From: Thermophilibacter provencensis
Lineage (GTDB): Bacteria > Actinomycetota > Coriobacteriia > Coriobacteriales > Atopobiaceae
Direction: 5' to 3'
Assembly: GCF_900128445.1 (NCBI RefSeq)
Contig: NZ_LT671417.1
Coordinates: 62,001 to 126,000, forward strand
DNA: 64,000 nucleotides
The translations under genes and the position numbers were made by a program. Of this stretch, positions 57,688 to 64,000 are shown piece after piece (the first letter of the stretch is position 1; each line of letters opens with the position of its first letter). The notes beneath the pieces were generated by a model. That model did not search any database. It saw nothing but the letters and a program-made list of their open reading frames with translations, and was not told the DNA's origin.

Positions 57688-59712
57688 CTACATCAGCTCG
57701 CAGACCTGGGTGGCAAAGGCCACGGGGTCCTCGGGCAGGATTCCCTCGACGAGCAGGGCCTGGTTGTAGAGCAGGCCCGCGTAGAGCTTGACCTTCTCGG
57801 CGTCGCCGGCCTCCTGCGCGGCGCGGAGCTTCTCGAAGACCGGGTGCTTGGCGTTGACCTCGAGCACGCGGACGGCCTTGGGGGCCTCCCCGGCCTCGGG
57901 GCCGGCGGCAAGGACCTTCTCCATCTCGAGGCTGAGCGGGCCCTCGGAGGTAATCACGGCCGGCGCGCCGTCGGCGGCGAGGCGCGTGGACACCGCGACC
58001 TTCTCGACCTGGCCTTCCAGCGCGTCCTTCATGGCGTCGAACAGGCCCTCGTTTGCCTTGGTGGCCTCCTCGGCCTCCTTCTTCTCCTCGTCGCTCGCGA
58101 GGTCAAGGTCGCCGGAGGTCACGTTCTTGAGCTCGACGGTGCGGTCCTCGACCTCGGGCTCGGCGCCGTCGGCCACGGCCTTCTCGGCCGCCTCGCGCGC
58201 GGCATCGTCCTCGTAGGTCTTGGGCAGGCCCTTGGCCGTGAAGTCGCGCATGGCCTGGAAGCAGAACTCGTCCACGTCCTGCGTGGCCAGGAGCACGTCA
58301 TAGCCCTTGGCCAGCACCGCCTCGACAACGGGCATCTTGGCCAGGCGCTCGCGGTCGTCGCCGGCAGCGTAGTAGATCGCCTTCTGGCCGTCCGCCATGG
58401 CGGCGACGTACTCCTGGAGCGTGACCATCTTCTGCTCTCGCGCGCTCCAGAAGAGGAGCAGCCCGGCGAGCTCGTCCTTCTTCATGCCGTAGCTGGAGTA
58501 GATGCCGTACTTGAGGCCGCGGCCGAAGTTCTCGAAGAACTTCTCATAGGCCTCGCGGTCGTTATCGCGCATGGACTCGAGCTCGCCCGTGATCTTCTTC
58601 TCGATGCGGCGGGCCATGGCCTGAAGCTGGCGGGTCTGCTGGAGCGTCTCGCGGGAGATGTTGAGGGAGACGTCGGCGGAGTCCACCACGCCGCGGACGA
58701 AGTTGTAGTAGTCAGGCAGGAGGTCAGCGCACTTCTCCATGATGAGGACGTTGGAGCTGTAGAGCTCGAGACCCTTCTCGTAGTCGCGGCTGTACAGGTC
58801 AAAGGGCGCCTGGCCGGGGATGAAGAGCAGCGCGTCGTACTCGAGCGTGCCCTCGGCGTGCAGGCTGAAGGTGCGGGCGGGGTCCACCCAGTCGTGGAAG
58901 GTGGACTTGTAGAACTCGGCGTACTCCTCGTCCGTGACCTCGGAGCCGCGCTTCTTCCAGATGGGGGTCATCGAGTTCACGGTCTCGAGCTCGGTGTAGT
59001 CCTCCCACTCCGGCTTGTAGTCGTCGCCGGCGTCCGCGGGCTTTTCCTTCTCGCGGCTCTTGGTCACGAGCATCTGCACGGGGTAGCGGACGTAGTTGCT
59101 ATAGCGGCGGATGAGCTCGCGGAGCTTCCACTCGCTGAGGAACTCGTCGTAGTTGGCCTCCTCGGCGTTCTCCTTGAGCGCCATGATGACGGAGGTGCCG
59201 GGCTCGCTGCGGTAGGCGGGGTCGTCGGCGGAGACGGGCTCGATCGTGTAGCCCTCCACGCCATCCGAGGTCCAGCGGCTGCACTCGTCCGAGCCGTACG
59301 CGCGGCTGATAACGGTGACCTCGCGCGCGACCATGAAGGCGGAGTAGAAGCCCACGCCAAAGCGGCCGATGATGTCCACGGCGTCGCCCTGGGCCTCGGC
59401 GTTGGCGGCCTTGAACTCCTCCGAGCCGGAGTGGGCGATGGTGCCGAGGTTCCTCTCCAGCTCCTCGGCCGTCATGCCGATGCCGTTGTCGGAGACGGTA
59501 ATGGTGCGCGCATCCTTGTCAAAGGCCACGTTGATGGCAAGGTTAGCCTGATCGACCTGCACGGAGCTGTCCGTCAGGCTCTTGAGATAGAGCTTGTCGA
59601 TGGCATCCGAGGCATTGGACACCAGCTCGCGCAGGAAGATCTCGCGGTTGGTGTAGATGGAGTTGATCATGAGGTCGAGCAGCTTCTTGCTCTCTGTCTT
59701 GAACTTGCGCAT
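57688..59712 (-). CDS. htpG: HSP90-family chaperone HtpG
   Basis: ATP-dependent cytosolic chaperone, 674 residues. N-domain ELVSNASDAIDKLYLKSLTD, DNGIGMTAEELERNLGTIAH and GRFGVGFYSAFMVA form the GHKL ATP site; the middle domain includes LYVRRVLI-like GLELYSSNVLIMEKCADLLP and GVVDSADVSLNISRETLQ with the catalytic Arg nearby; a C-terminal dimerisation domain ends MPEDPVAFATQVCELM-like EDPVAFATQVCELM. An acidic stretch (VADGAEPEVEDR...SDEEKKEAEEA) is inserted around residue 530. No CIRCE or HAIR element was seen upstream. Confidence 0.96.
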   Translation of the reverse strand: MRKFKTESKKLLDLMINSIYTNREIFLRELVSNASDAIDKLYLKSLTDSSVQVDQANLAINVAFDKDARTITVSDNGIGMTAEELERNLGTIAHSGSEEFKAANAEAQGDAVDIIGRFGVGFYSAFMVAREVTVISRAYGSDECSRWTSDGVEGYTIEPVSADDPAYRSEPGTSVIMALKENAEEANYDEFLSEWKLRELIRRYSNYVRYPVQMLVTKSREKEKPADAGDDYKPEWEDYTELETVNSMTPIWKKRGSEVTDEEYAEFYKSTFHDWVDPARTFSLHAEGTLEYDALLFIPGQAPFDLYSRDYEKGLELYSSNVLIMEKCADLLPDYYNFVRGVVDSADVSLNISRETLQQTRQLQAMARRIEKKITGELESMRDNDREAYEKFFENFGRGLKYGIYSSYGMKKDELAGLLLFWSAREQKMVTLQEYVAAMADGQKAIYYAAGDDRERLAKMPVVEAVLAKGYDVLLATQDVDEFCFQAMRDFTAKGLPKTYEDDAAREAAEKAVADGAEPEVEDRTVELKNVTSGDLDLASDEEKKEAEEATKANEGLFDAMKDALEGQVEKVAVSTRLAADGAPAVITSEGPLSLEMEKVLAAGPEAGEAPKAVRVLEVNAKHPVFEKLRAAQEAGDAEKVKLYAGLLYNQALLVEGILPEDPVAFATQVCELM

Positions 59713-59829
59713 GCGGCGCTCCCCTTTCGTGCTGCCTTGTTGAACGAAGGGTAGTGTACCCGTTTTTAGATAATCTCAGTCTGAAGCGCTTAGATATACA
59801 AAAAGAAAAGAGGTCTGGCCTTCCGACTC

Positions 59830-60672
59830 CTAGTCGAGAAGGACCGGCCCGAGGAAGTCGGCGTCAAAGGGGATGGCATCCGACAGGCCAAGGGGCCCGT
59901 CGGAGGCGACCACAAGATAGTTGTCCTCCCCCGCATGGTCGTCGTCCGTGGCGAGCGCCACCTCGACGCGCGAGAAGACCGTGAGCGACGTTGCCACGAA
60001 GGAGCGGAGGAAGCTGACGTCGGCGCCTCCGTCGCGCGAGACCACGTTGGCGAGCAGCACCCCGCCGGAGGCGAGCGAGCGCCGGGCGGCGCGCAGGGCG
60101 TCCACGGTGGCGAGCGAGCGTACCGGATCCGCGCCGACGAAGGCGTCGAGCACCACCGCGTCGTAGGGGCCCGCCCCGCGCCCGAGGAACGCGCGCCCGT
60201 CGTCGCGTATGACGCGCAGGTCCCCACCGTCCGCCCGGGCCCGGGCTATGGCATCGTCGAGGAAGAACCACCTGCGAGCGATGTTGATGACCGCGGGGTC
60301 TATCTCCACCACGTCGGTCCGGACCCCCGGATGCCCCGAGGCGACCATCTTGGGGAAGGCAAACCCTCCCCCGCCGACAACAAGTACGCGGCGGGCGGCG
60401 GAACGCAGGTCAAAAAGCCGCCCGAAGGCGCGATAGTACTCGAAGACGGGCTCCATCCTCCTGTCCCCGAGATAGGTCGCGGACTGGTAGACGCCTCCGC
60501 AGCGCAGGACGCGCACGCGGGCGCCATCGCCCCTGATGGTATACACGAGCGCAGGGCCGCCCATGGTGCGAACGACGTGCGGGTCGAGCAGCCGAACGCG
60601 GACGGCCGCGCCGAGAGCCGCGACGGCGGCGACCGTCGCCGCGACGAGCCTCGTGCGCCTCCATCCCCTCAT
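59830..60672 (-). CDS. Membrane-anchored spermidine-synthase-like methyltransferase-fold protein
   Basis: 280 residues. One N-terminal membrane helix (about 7-28, LVAATVAAVAALGAAVRVRL) then a Rossmann fold of the spermidine synthase/fused-SAM type: VLVVGGGGFAFPKMVASGHP (motif I), VVEIDPAVINIARRWFFLDD, VIRDDGRAFLGRG, DAVVLDAFVGADPV. Unlike true SpeE the Asp-rich polyamine site is not evident, so polyamine synthesis is doubtful. ATG 60672; alternative upstream frame sequence has no family features. Divergent from yaaA. Confidence 0.75.
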   Translation of the reverse strand: MRGWRRTRLVAATVAAVAALGAAVRVRLLDPHVVRTMGGPALVYTIRGDGARVRVLRCGGVYQSATYLGDRRMEPVFEYYRAFGRLFDLRSAARRVLVVGGGGFAFPKMVASGHPGVRTDVVEIDPAVINIARRWFFLDDAIARARADGGDLRVIRDDGRAFLGRGAGPYDAVVLDAFVGADPVRSLATVDALRAARRSLASGGVLLANVVSRDGGADVSFLRSFVATSLTVFSRVEVALATDDDHAGEDNYLVVASDGPLGLSDAIPFDADFLGPVLLD

Positions 60673-60729
60673 GCGACCCCCGTCCCGCGAGATGCCTCGC
60701 GACCATGATATGCCGCACGCCCTCCCCGC

Positions 60730-60738
60730 TGCTAGAAT
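60730..60738 (+). promoter_or_regulatory. Extended -10 of yaaA
   Basis: TGCTAGAAT, 34 nt before the GTG start; identical nonamer at 63575. Confidence 0.5.
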
Positions 60739-60772
60739 CTCCCCGAAACGCACGTGCCTGACAGGAGGAACC

Positions 60773-61534
60773 GTGGCGCTCAGGATCATCACCTCCCCCG
60801 CGAAAAAGATGCGCACCATCGACGCCCCGCCGCTGCCCCGAAGCGAGCCCGCCCTCCTCGCGAGGACGAGGCTCCTCCTCGAGGCGCTTCGCCGGCTCTC
60901 GCCCGCAGAGGCGCAGGAGCTCTGGGCATGCAGCGACCGGCTCGCCGCACTCAACTACGACCGGCTGCAGCGCATGGACCTCGATCGCGACCTCACGGCG
61001 GCGGCGGTCTCCTACGAGGGAATCCAGTATCGGCACATGGCCCCCGAGGTAATGAGCGACGGAGAGCTCGCCTGGCTCGATGAGCACCTGCGCATCCTCT
61101 CGGGCTTCTACGGGGTGCTCCGCCCGCTTGACGGCGTGACGCCGTATCGCCTGGAGATGCAGGCCCGGCTGGCTGTCGGCGGCGCGCACAACCTCTACGA
61201 GTTCTGGGGGCCGGACCTCTATGACGCGCTCGCCGCCGAATGCGACCTCATCGTCAACGTTGCCTCGGTCGAGTACTCCCGCGCCGTCACGCCATGGATG
61301 CGCCCGGGCGGCCCCAAGGTGCTGACCTGCCTCTTCTGCGTCGAGCGCGCGGGGCGCCTCCGCCAGCCGGCCACCGAGGCCAAGGCGGCGCGCGGCACCT
61401 TCATCCGCTGGTGCGCGGAGAGAGGGGTCGAGGATGCGACAGAGCTTGCCGCGTTCTCCGAGCGCGGCTACCACCTTTGCGCCGACGACTCGGACGATCA
61501 GACGCTCGTGTTTGTCCGGGACTCCTCGGCATAG
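60773..61534 (+). CDS. yaaA: YaaA family peroxide-stress protein
   Basis: 253 residues of the DUF328/YaaA family, DNA-binding proteins that limit Fenton damage. LRIITSPAKKMR at the start, YDRLQRMDLDRDLTAAAVSY, LRILSGFYGVLRPLDGVTPY followed by RLEMQARL, NLYEFWGPDLYDAL, and late KAARGTFIRWCAERGV are all family sequence. Start is GTG at 60773 after AGGAGGA. Single gene. Confidence 0.92.
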   Translation: MALRIITSPAKKMRTIDAPPLPRSEPALLARTRLLLEALRRLSPAEAQELWACSDRLAALNYDRLQRMDLDRDLTAAAVSYEGIQYRHMAPEVMSDGELAWLDEHLRILSGFYGVLRPLDGVTPYRLEMQARLAVGGAHNLYEFWGPDLYDALAAECDLIVNVASVEYSRAVTPWMRPGGPKVLTCLFCVERAGRLRQPATEAKAARGTFIRWCAERGVEDATELAAFSERGYHLCADDSDDQTLVFVRDSSA

Positions 61535-61548
61535 GCCGCAATGGTTGT

Positions 61549-61773
61549 GCAATGAGCGGGATAGTGCGAAATATCCTCGTGATTCCGTGCAATCGCCGGG
61601 ATAGTGTGAAGCCATTTTGACCACTTTTTTGGAATAGGCTCTTAAAAATAATTTTTAAATCAAATTACCTGCGGTTTTCTTGAACGACCATCTCTGCAGT
61701 CGGAAAAACGCTTCGCACTATCCCAACAATTGCAGGACGAAGCGCCATTTTTTCGCACTATCCCCCTGACTGC
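61549..61773. repeat. Second four-copy 22-nt motif array, without IS
   Basis: Direct copies at 61549-61570 and 61589-61610, then inverted copies at 61712-61733 and 61752-61773: in each pair the copies start exactly 40 nt apart, as at 4216-5919. Core GGGATAGTGYGAA. The 101 nt between the halves are AT-rich (61611-61711) and hold no gene. It spans 225 nt between yaaA and the TerB gene. Confidence 0.9.
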
Positions 61774-61839
61774 ACAGCCACGCTCCACGTGAACGCCGGG
61801 CCGGCGCGTATGATTGACCCACGAGGAAGGAGGAGCGGG

Positions 61840-63405
61840 ATGACGGACATTGACGCGCTCATTCAGCAGATCCTGGCCGCAAGCCGGGCCAAAGGCGGAC
61901 GCGCCGTCACCGGCACCCGAACCTACTCCGACGAGCCCATCCTCATGCGCGGCTCGCAGCTCAGAAGCTACATCCCCGACGAGATACGGCAGATGCGCGC
62001 GCTCGCGCGCCGCCCCGAGGCCCGGTCGTGGTCCGAGGCGCGCCTCTTCGTGGAGCAGGCCCGCCTCATGGCGGACTACGTGGACGACTGCCCCTTTGCC
62101 GGAACGTTCTCGAGCTACTTTCCCACCTACGACGCGATGGACGACCGGCAGCTCAGGGGCTACTTCACCTGGCGCGCACACGTGCGCGAGGGCGACATCC
62201 AGCAGACCTCGACATCGTTTGCCTATGTGTACCTCTACGAGCTCATTAACGGCATCGGCGTCGAGCCCGGAGAGCAGGGGTTCCGCGCCATCGAGGCGTA
62301 CTGGAAGGCATACCGAGAGCTTGACTCGAGCCTCGACCGCTACGTCCGTCCCTGGCTCGTCGACTACGCCGCCTACCATGCGCTTGACCAGCGGCTTGCG
62401 CTCCCCTACGCCAACTCGGAACACGACGAGGCGGTCATGGCGCTCATGGGCGCCGAGGCCGACGTCTTGTCCCAGGCGCCCGAGACCCCTCGCAAACGGC
62501 ACCGCTCCCCCGCGAGCTTCCCCGTCAATCCCAGCGATGACCAGGTGCTCTTCTCCGCCCTCGACCAGCTCTCGACCTATCGCCCCGCTGGCTCGCGCCT
62601 CTATCACGACAGCCCGGATGAGCTTCGCGCCGTTAGCTGTGCCGTCTTTCGGCGGCTCGTACGCTACTATCACACGAACCGCAAGCAGGGCCTCGTGGAG
62701 TCGCTCTTCGGCACGCGGCAGACCTTGCCTCACCTCATGTTCGCCTCGGCGGTGTTCTATCCTGCCGGACGGCATGAAGACTGCACCTACGACCTTGGCA
62801 GGACCAGGCGCTACGAGTGCAGAAACGGTCTTTGGACCTGCACGGCCCTGCATGACGGAGGCGGGAGGAGCGCCAAGCTCGGCCAGATCCTCAGGGCCGT
62901 CGACCGGCAGCTCCGCGTCGCGCTCGACTACCCCCACCCCCTCAAGGAGCACGGGGACCCCAAGTACCTCACGCAGATGATCGAGCGCGTGATCGCAGAG
63001 TACCTTGCATGGAGGCGCGACCATGAGCCCCGACGCGTGGAGATAGACCTCTCAAAGCTCGCGGGCATCCGCTCCGCCGCCGCAGAGACCCGCGAGGCAC
63101 TGCTGATCGACGAGGAGCGCGAGGCGGAGGCCGCGACACGGAGTGGGACCGCAGCGGCGCCCGAGCCCGCCACTGAGCAGGCCGAGAAGGGCGAGGAACT
63201 TGGCCTCACCATCGAGGAGCTGGCCCTTCTCGAGGCCCTCCTCGCCGGACAGGCCCCGAAGGCGGCATCTGCCGACCTGCTTGCCGACGACATCAACGAG
63301 AAGCTCCTCGACCTCGTGGGAGACGTCGTGATCGAGTTTGACGAGACGGGAGCGCCCCGCCTCGTCGAGGACTACGTCGAGGACGTGCGCAAAGCGCTCG
63401 GCTAG
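61840..63405 (+). CDS. TerB-N/TerB-C domain protein
   Basis: 521 residues. The N-terminal half resembles the TerB_N domain (RSWSEARLFVEQARLMADYV, FPTYDAMDDRQLRGYFTWRA, TSFAYVYLYELINGIG, FRAIEAYWKAYRELD), the C-terminal part TerB_C (KYLTQMIERVIAEYLAWRRD, LTIEELALLEALLAGQAP, EKLLDLVGDVVIEFDETGAP). Between them is a helical segment. Such proteins occur with a DUF2791-type ATPase and a helicase in BREX-linked or Ter-linked islands, and the next gene is that ATPase. ATG 61840 follows GAAGGAGGAGCGGG. TATGAT at 61809 may be its -10. Function unproved. Confidence 0.8.
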   Translation: MTDIDALIQQILAASRAKGGRAVTGTRTYSDEPILMRGSQLRSYIPDEIRQMRALARRPEARSWSEARLFVEQARLMADYVDDCPFAGTFSSYFPTYDAMDDRQLRGYFTWRAHVREGDIQQTSTSFAYVYLYELINGIGVEPGEQGFRAIEAYWKAYRELDSSLDRYVRPWLVDYAAYHALDQRLALPYANSEHDEAVMALMGAEADVLSQAPETPRKRHRSPASFPVNPSDDQVLFSALDQLSTYRPAGSRLYHDSPDELRAVSCAVFRRLVRYYHTNRKQGLVESLFGTRQTLPHLMFASAVFYPAGRHEDCTYDLGRTRRYECRNGLWTCTALHDGGGRSAKLGQILRAVDRQLRVALDYPHPLKEHGDPKYLTQMIERVIAEYLAWRRDHEPRRVEIDLSKLAGIRSAAAETREALLIDEEREAEAATRSGTAAAPEPATEQAEKGEELGLTIEELALLEALLAGQAPKAASADLLADDINEKLLDLVGDVVIEFDETGAPRLVEDYVEDVRKALG

Positions 63406-63555
63406 CAGCGGCCCACGAGAACCTCGGACCCATCGGCGAAGCCATAGCCACCGCGCGAGCCTTTGCGTGGGCAATCGCGACCGCCCCCTCGAAAGGCGCA
63501 GCAGCCGCGCAGGAGGCCTGCGACTGCGCACTTCCGCGCAACCCTACGGGAGCCC

Positions 63556-63583
63556 TTCCATAACCGAACACGTGTGCTAGAAT
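63556..63583 (+). promoter_or_regulatory. Promoter of the DUF2791/BrxD-like ATPase gene
   Basis: TTCCAT, 16-nt spacer, TGC-TAGAAT extended -10 (63575-63583), 25 nt before the ATG. The 203-nt gap after the TerB gene shows no other feature. Confidence 0.55.
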
Positions 63584-63608
63584 GATTCTTCCACCGGGAG
63601 GAGGGCAC

Positions 63609-64000
63609 ATGACAGACGCACCGAGGGTCCCCAAGCGCATAGCAGCGGTCATCATCAACTCGCTCAAAGGCGGCGTCGTGCCGCGCATCGGTCTGCCCTA
63701 CATCACGGTGGGGCGCGAACGGGAGATCCAGGCGCTCCTGCATGACCTCGACCTCGTGGCGGACGGCGGAGCCAGCTTCCGCTTCCTCGTAGGCCGGTAT
63801 GGCGCGGGCAAGAGCTTCCTCCTGCAGACCATCCGCACGCATGCGATGGGCAACGACTTCGTGGTTGCGGACGCCGACCTCTCCCCCGAGCGGCGCCTCC
63901 AGGGCGGCCAGGGCCAGGGCCTTGCCACCTACCGCGAGCTCATCCGCAACCTCTCCACCAAGACGCGCCCCGAGGGCGGTGCTCTGGCGCTCGTGCTGGA
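63609..64000 (+). CDS. DUF2791/BrxD-like P-loop ATPase, 5' part
   Basis: First 130 residues of a protein cut by the window end. AVIINSLKGGVVPRIGLPYI and VGREREIQALLHDLD, then Walker A GRYGAGKSFLLQTIRTHAMG (about 62-70) and the DADLSPERRLQG segment are typical of the DUF2791 ATPases, which include BrxD of type 2 BREX systems. GGAGGAGGGCAC precedes the ATG at 63609. It forms a pair with the TerB gene; a DEAD/DEAH helicase would be expected next if this is the known three-gene arrangement. Confidence 0.8.
   Translation, partial: MTDAPRVPKRIAAVIINSLKGGVVPRIGLPYITVGREREIQALLHDLDLVADGGASFRFLVGRYGAGKSFLLQTIRTHAMGNDFVVADADLSPERRLQGGQGQGLATYRELIRNLSTKTRPEGGALALVL

Noticed and set aside
59713-59829. 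CIRCE or HAIR heat-shock operator before htpG
   Set aside because: Neither inverted repeat is present; only a weak TACACT-like -10 could be found.
59830-60672. True spermidine synthase (speE)
   Set aside because: Fold matches, but the polyamine-binding acidic motif is not evident, the protein has a membrane helix and no speD or speA/speC gene is nearby.

Overview
The window looks like chromosome of a high-GC, anaerobic actinobacterium, most likely an Olsenella/Atopobiaceae-type member of the Coriobacteriia. This is inference from very high GC, strong AGGAGG ribosome binding sites, a GGGtGRT protein pair, a fructose-type PTS, an Opp system with an outsized OppC, and extended -10 promoters of the form TGCTAGAAT. 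No rRNA, tRNA or CRISPR array was found. Almost all genes are ordinary housekeeping or transport genes, separated by unusually long, often perfect, inverted repeats.

Layout. 1-2.1 kb: phosphonate/phosphate ABC transporter ATPase and binding protein (phnC, phnD; the permease probably lies to the left). 2.5-4.2 kb: MalY-type C-S lyase and a VOC protein. 4.2-5.9 kb: an IS110-family element lying between two inverted pairs of a 22-nt motif. 6.2-11.8 kb: leucine biosynthesis (leuB, leuD, leuC, leuA, all minus strand) in three transcriptional blocks, with a leucine-rich leader peptide and attenuator in front of leuA. 12.1-15.3 kb: HAD phosphatase, then an AT-richer cassette of radical SAM/SPASM enzyme, 22-residue peptide, DUF2975 membrane protein and small Xre regulator, which looks like an unrecognised RiPP locus. 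15.4-23.4 kb: NudC, EamA exporter, Fe-S scaffold-like plus GGGtGRT proteins, a frame-disrupted REP-associated transposase with its repeats, DUF1893, PspA and a TPM-like membrane protein. 23.4-30.8 kb: oppABCDF. 31-42.7 kb: GNAT, MFS, a tiny hydrophobic peptide, Xre/TPR regulator, M3 peptidase, DegV, MurI, a large unknown membrane protein, a PadR pair and an FKBP-type prolyl isomerase. 43.0-48.1 kb: HigB/HigA-like toxin-antitoxin, LacZ-type beta-galactosidase, O-acetylhomoserine sulfhydrylase. 48.3-54.5 kb: a ketose PTS operon (IIA, IIB, IIC, two class II aldolases, RpiR regulator) divergent from a ROK sugar kinase, with two matching palindromic operators between. 54.6-61.5 kb: FumC, SixA-CHAD fusion, HtpG, a membrane-anchored spermidine-synthase-like protein, YaaA. 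61.5-64 kb: a second copy of the four-motif inverted array without an IS, then a TerB-domain protein and the start of a DUF2791/BrxD-like ATPase, probably the left edge of a defence or stress island.

How parts work together. The PTS operon imports and phosphorylates a ketose and the two aldolases cleave the phosphorylated product to trioses; the RpiR protein probably reads the GTTTCA/TGAAAC sites. The leu genes respond to leucine supply through attenuation at leuA. OppABCDF with the M3 peptidase and MalY/MetY enzymes suggests peptide and sulfur amino acid use. Three repeat systems overlay the genes: a 27-nt REP-like family connected with the transposase at 19.6-20.4 kb, the 22-nt/40-nt-phased motif arrays at 4.2-5.9 and 61.5-61.8 kb, and gene-specific long palindromes acting as terminators.
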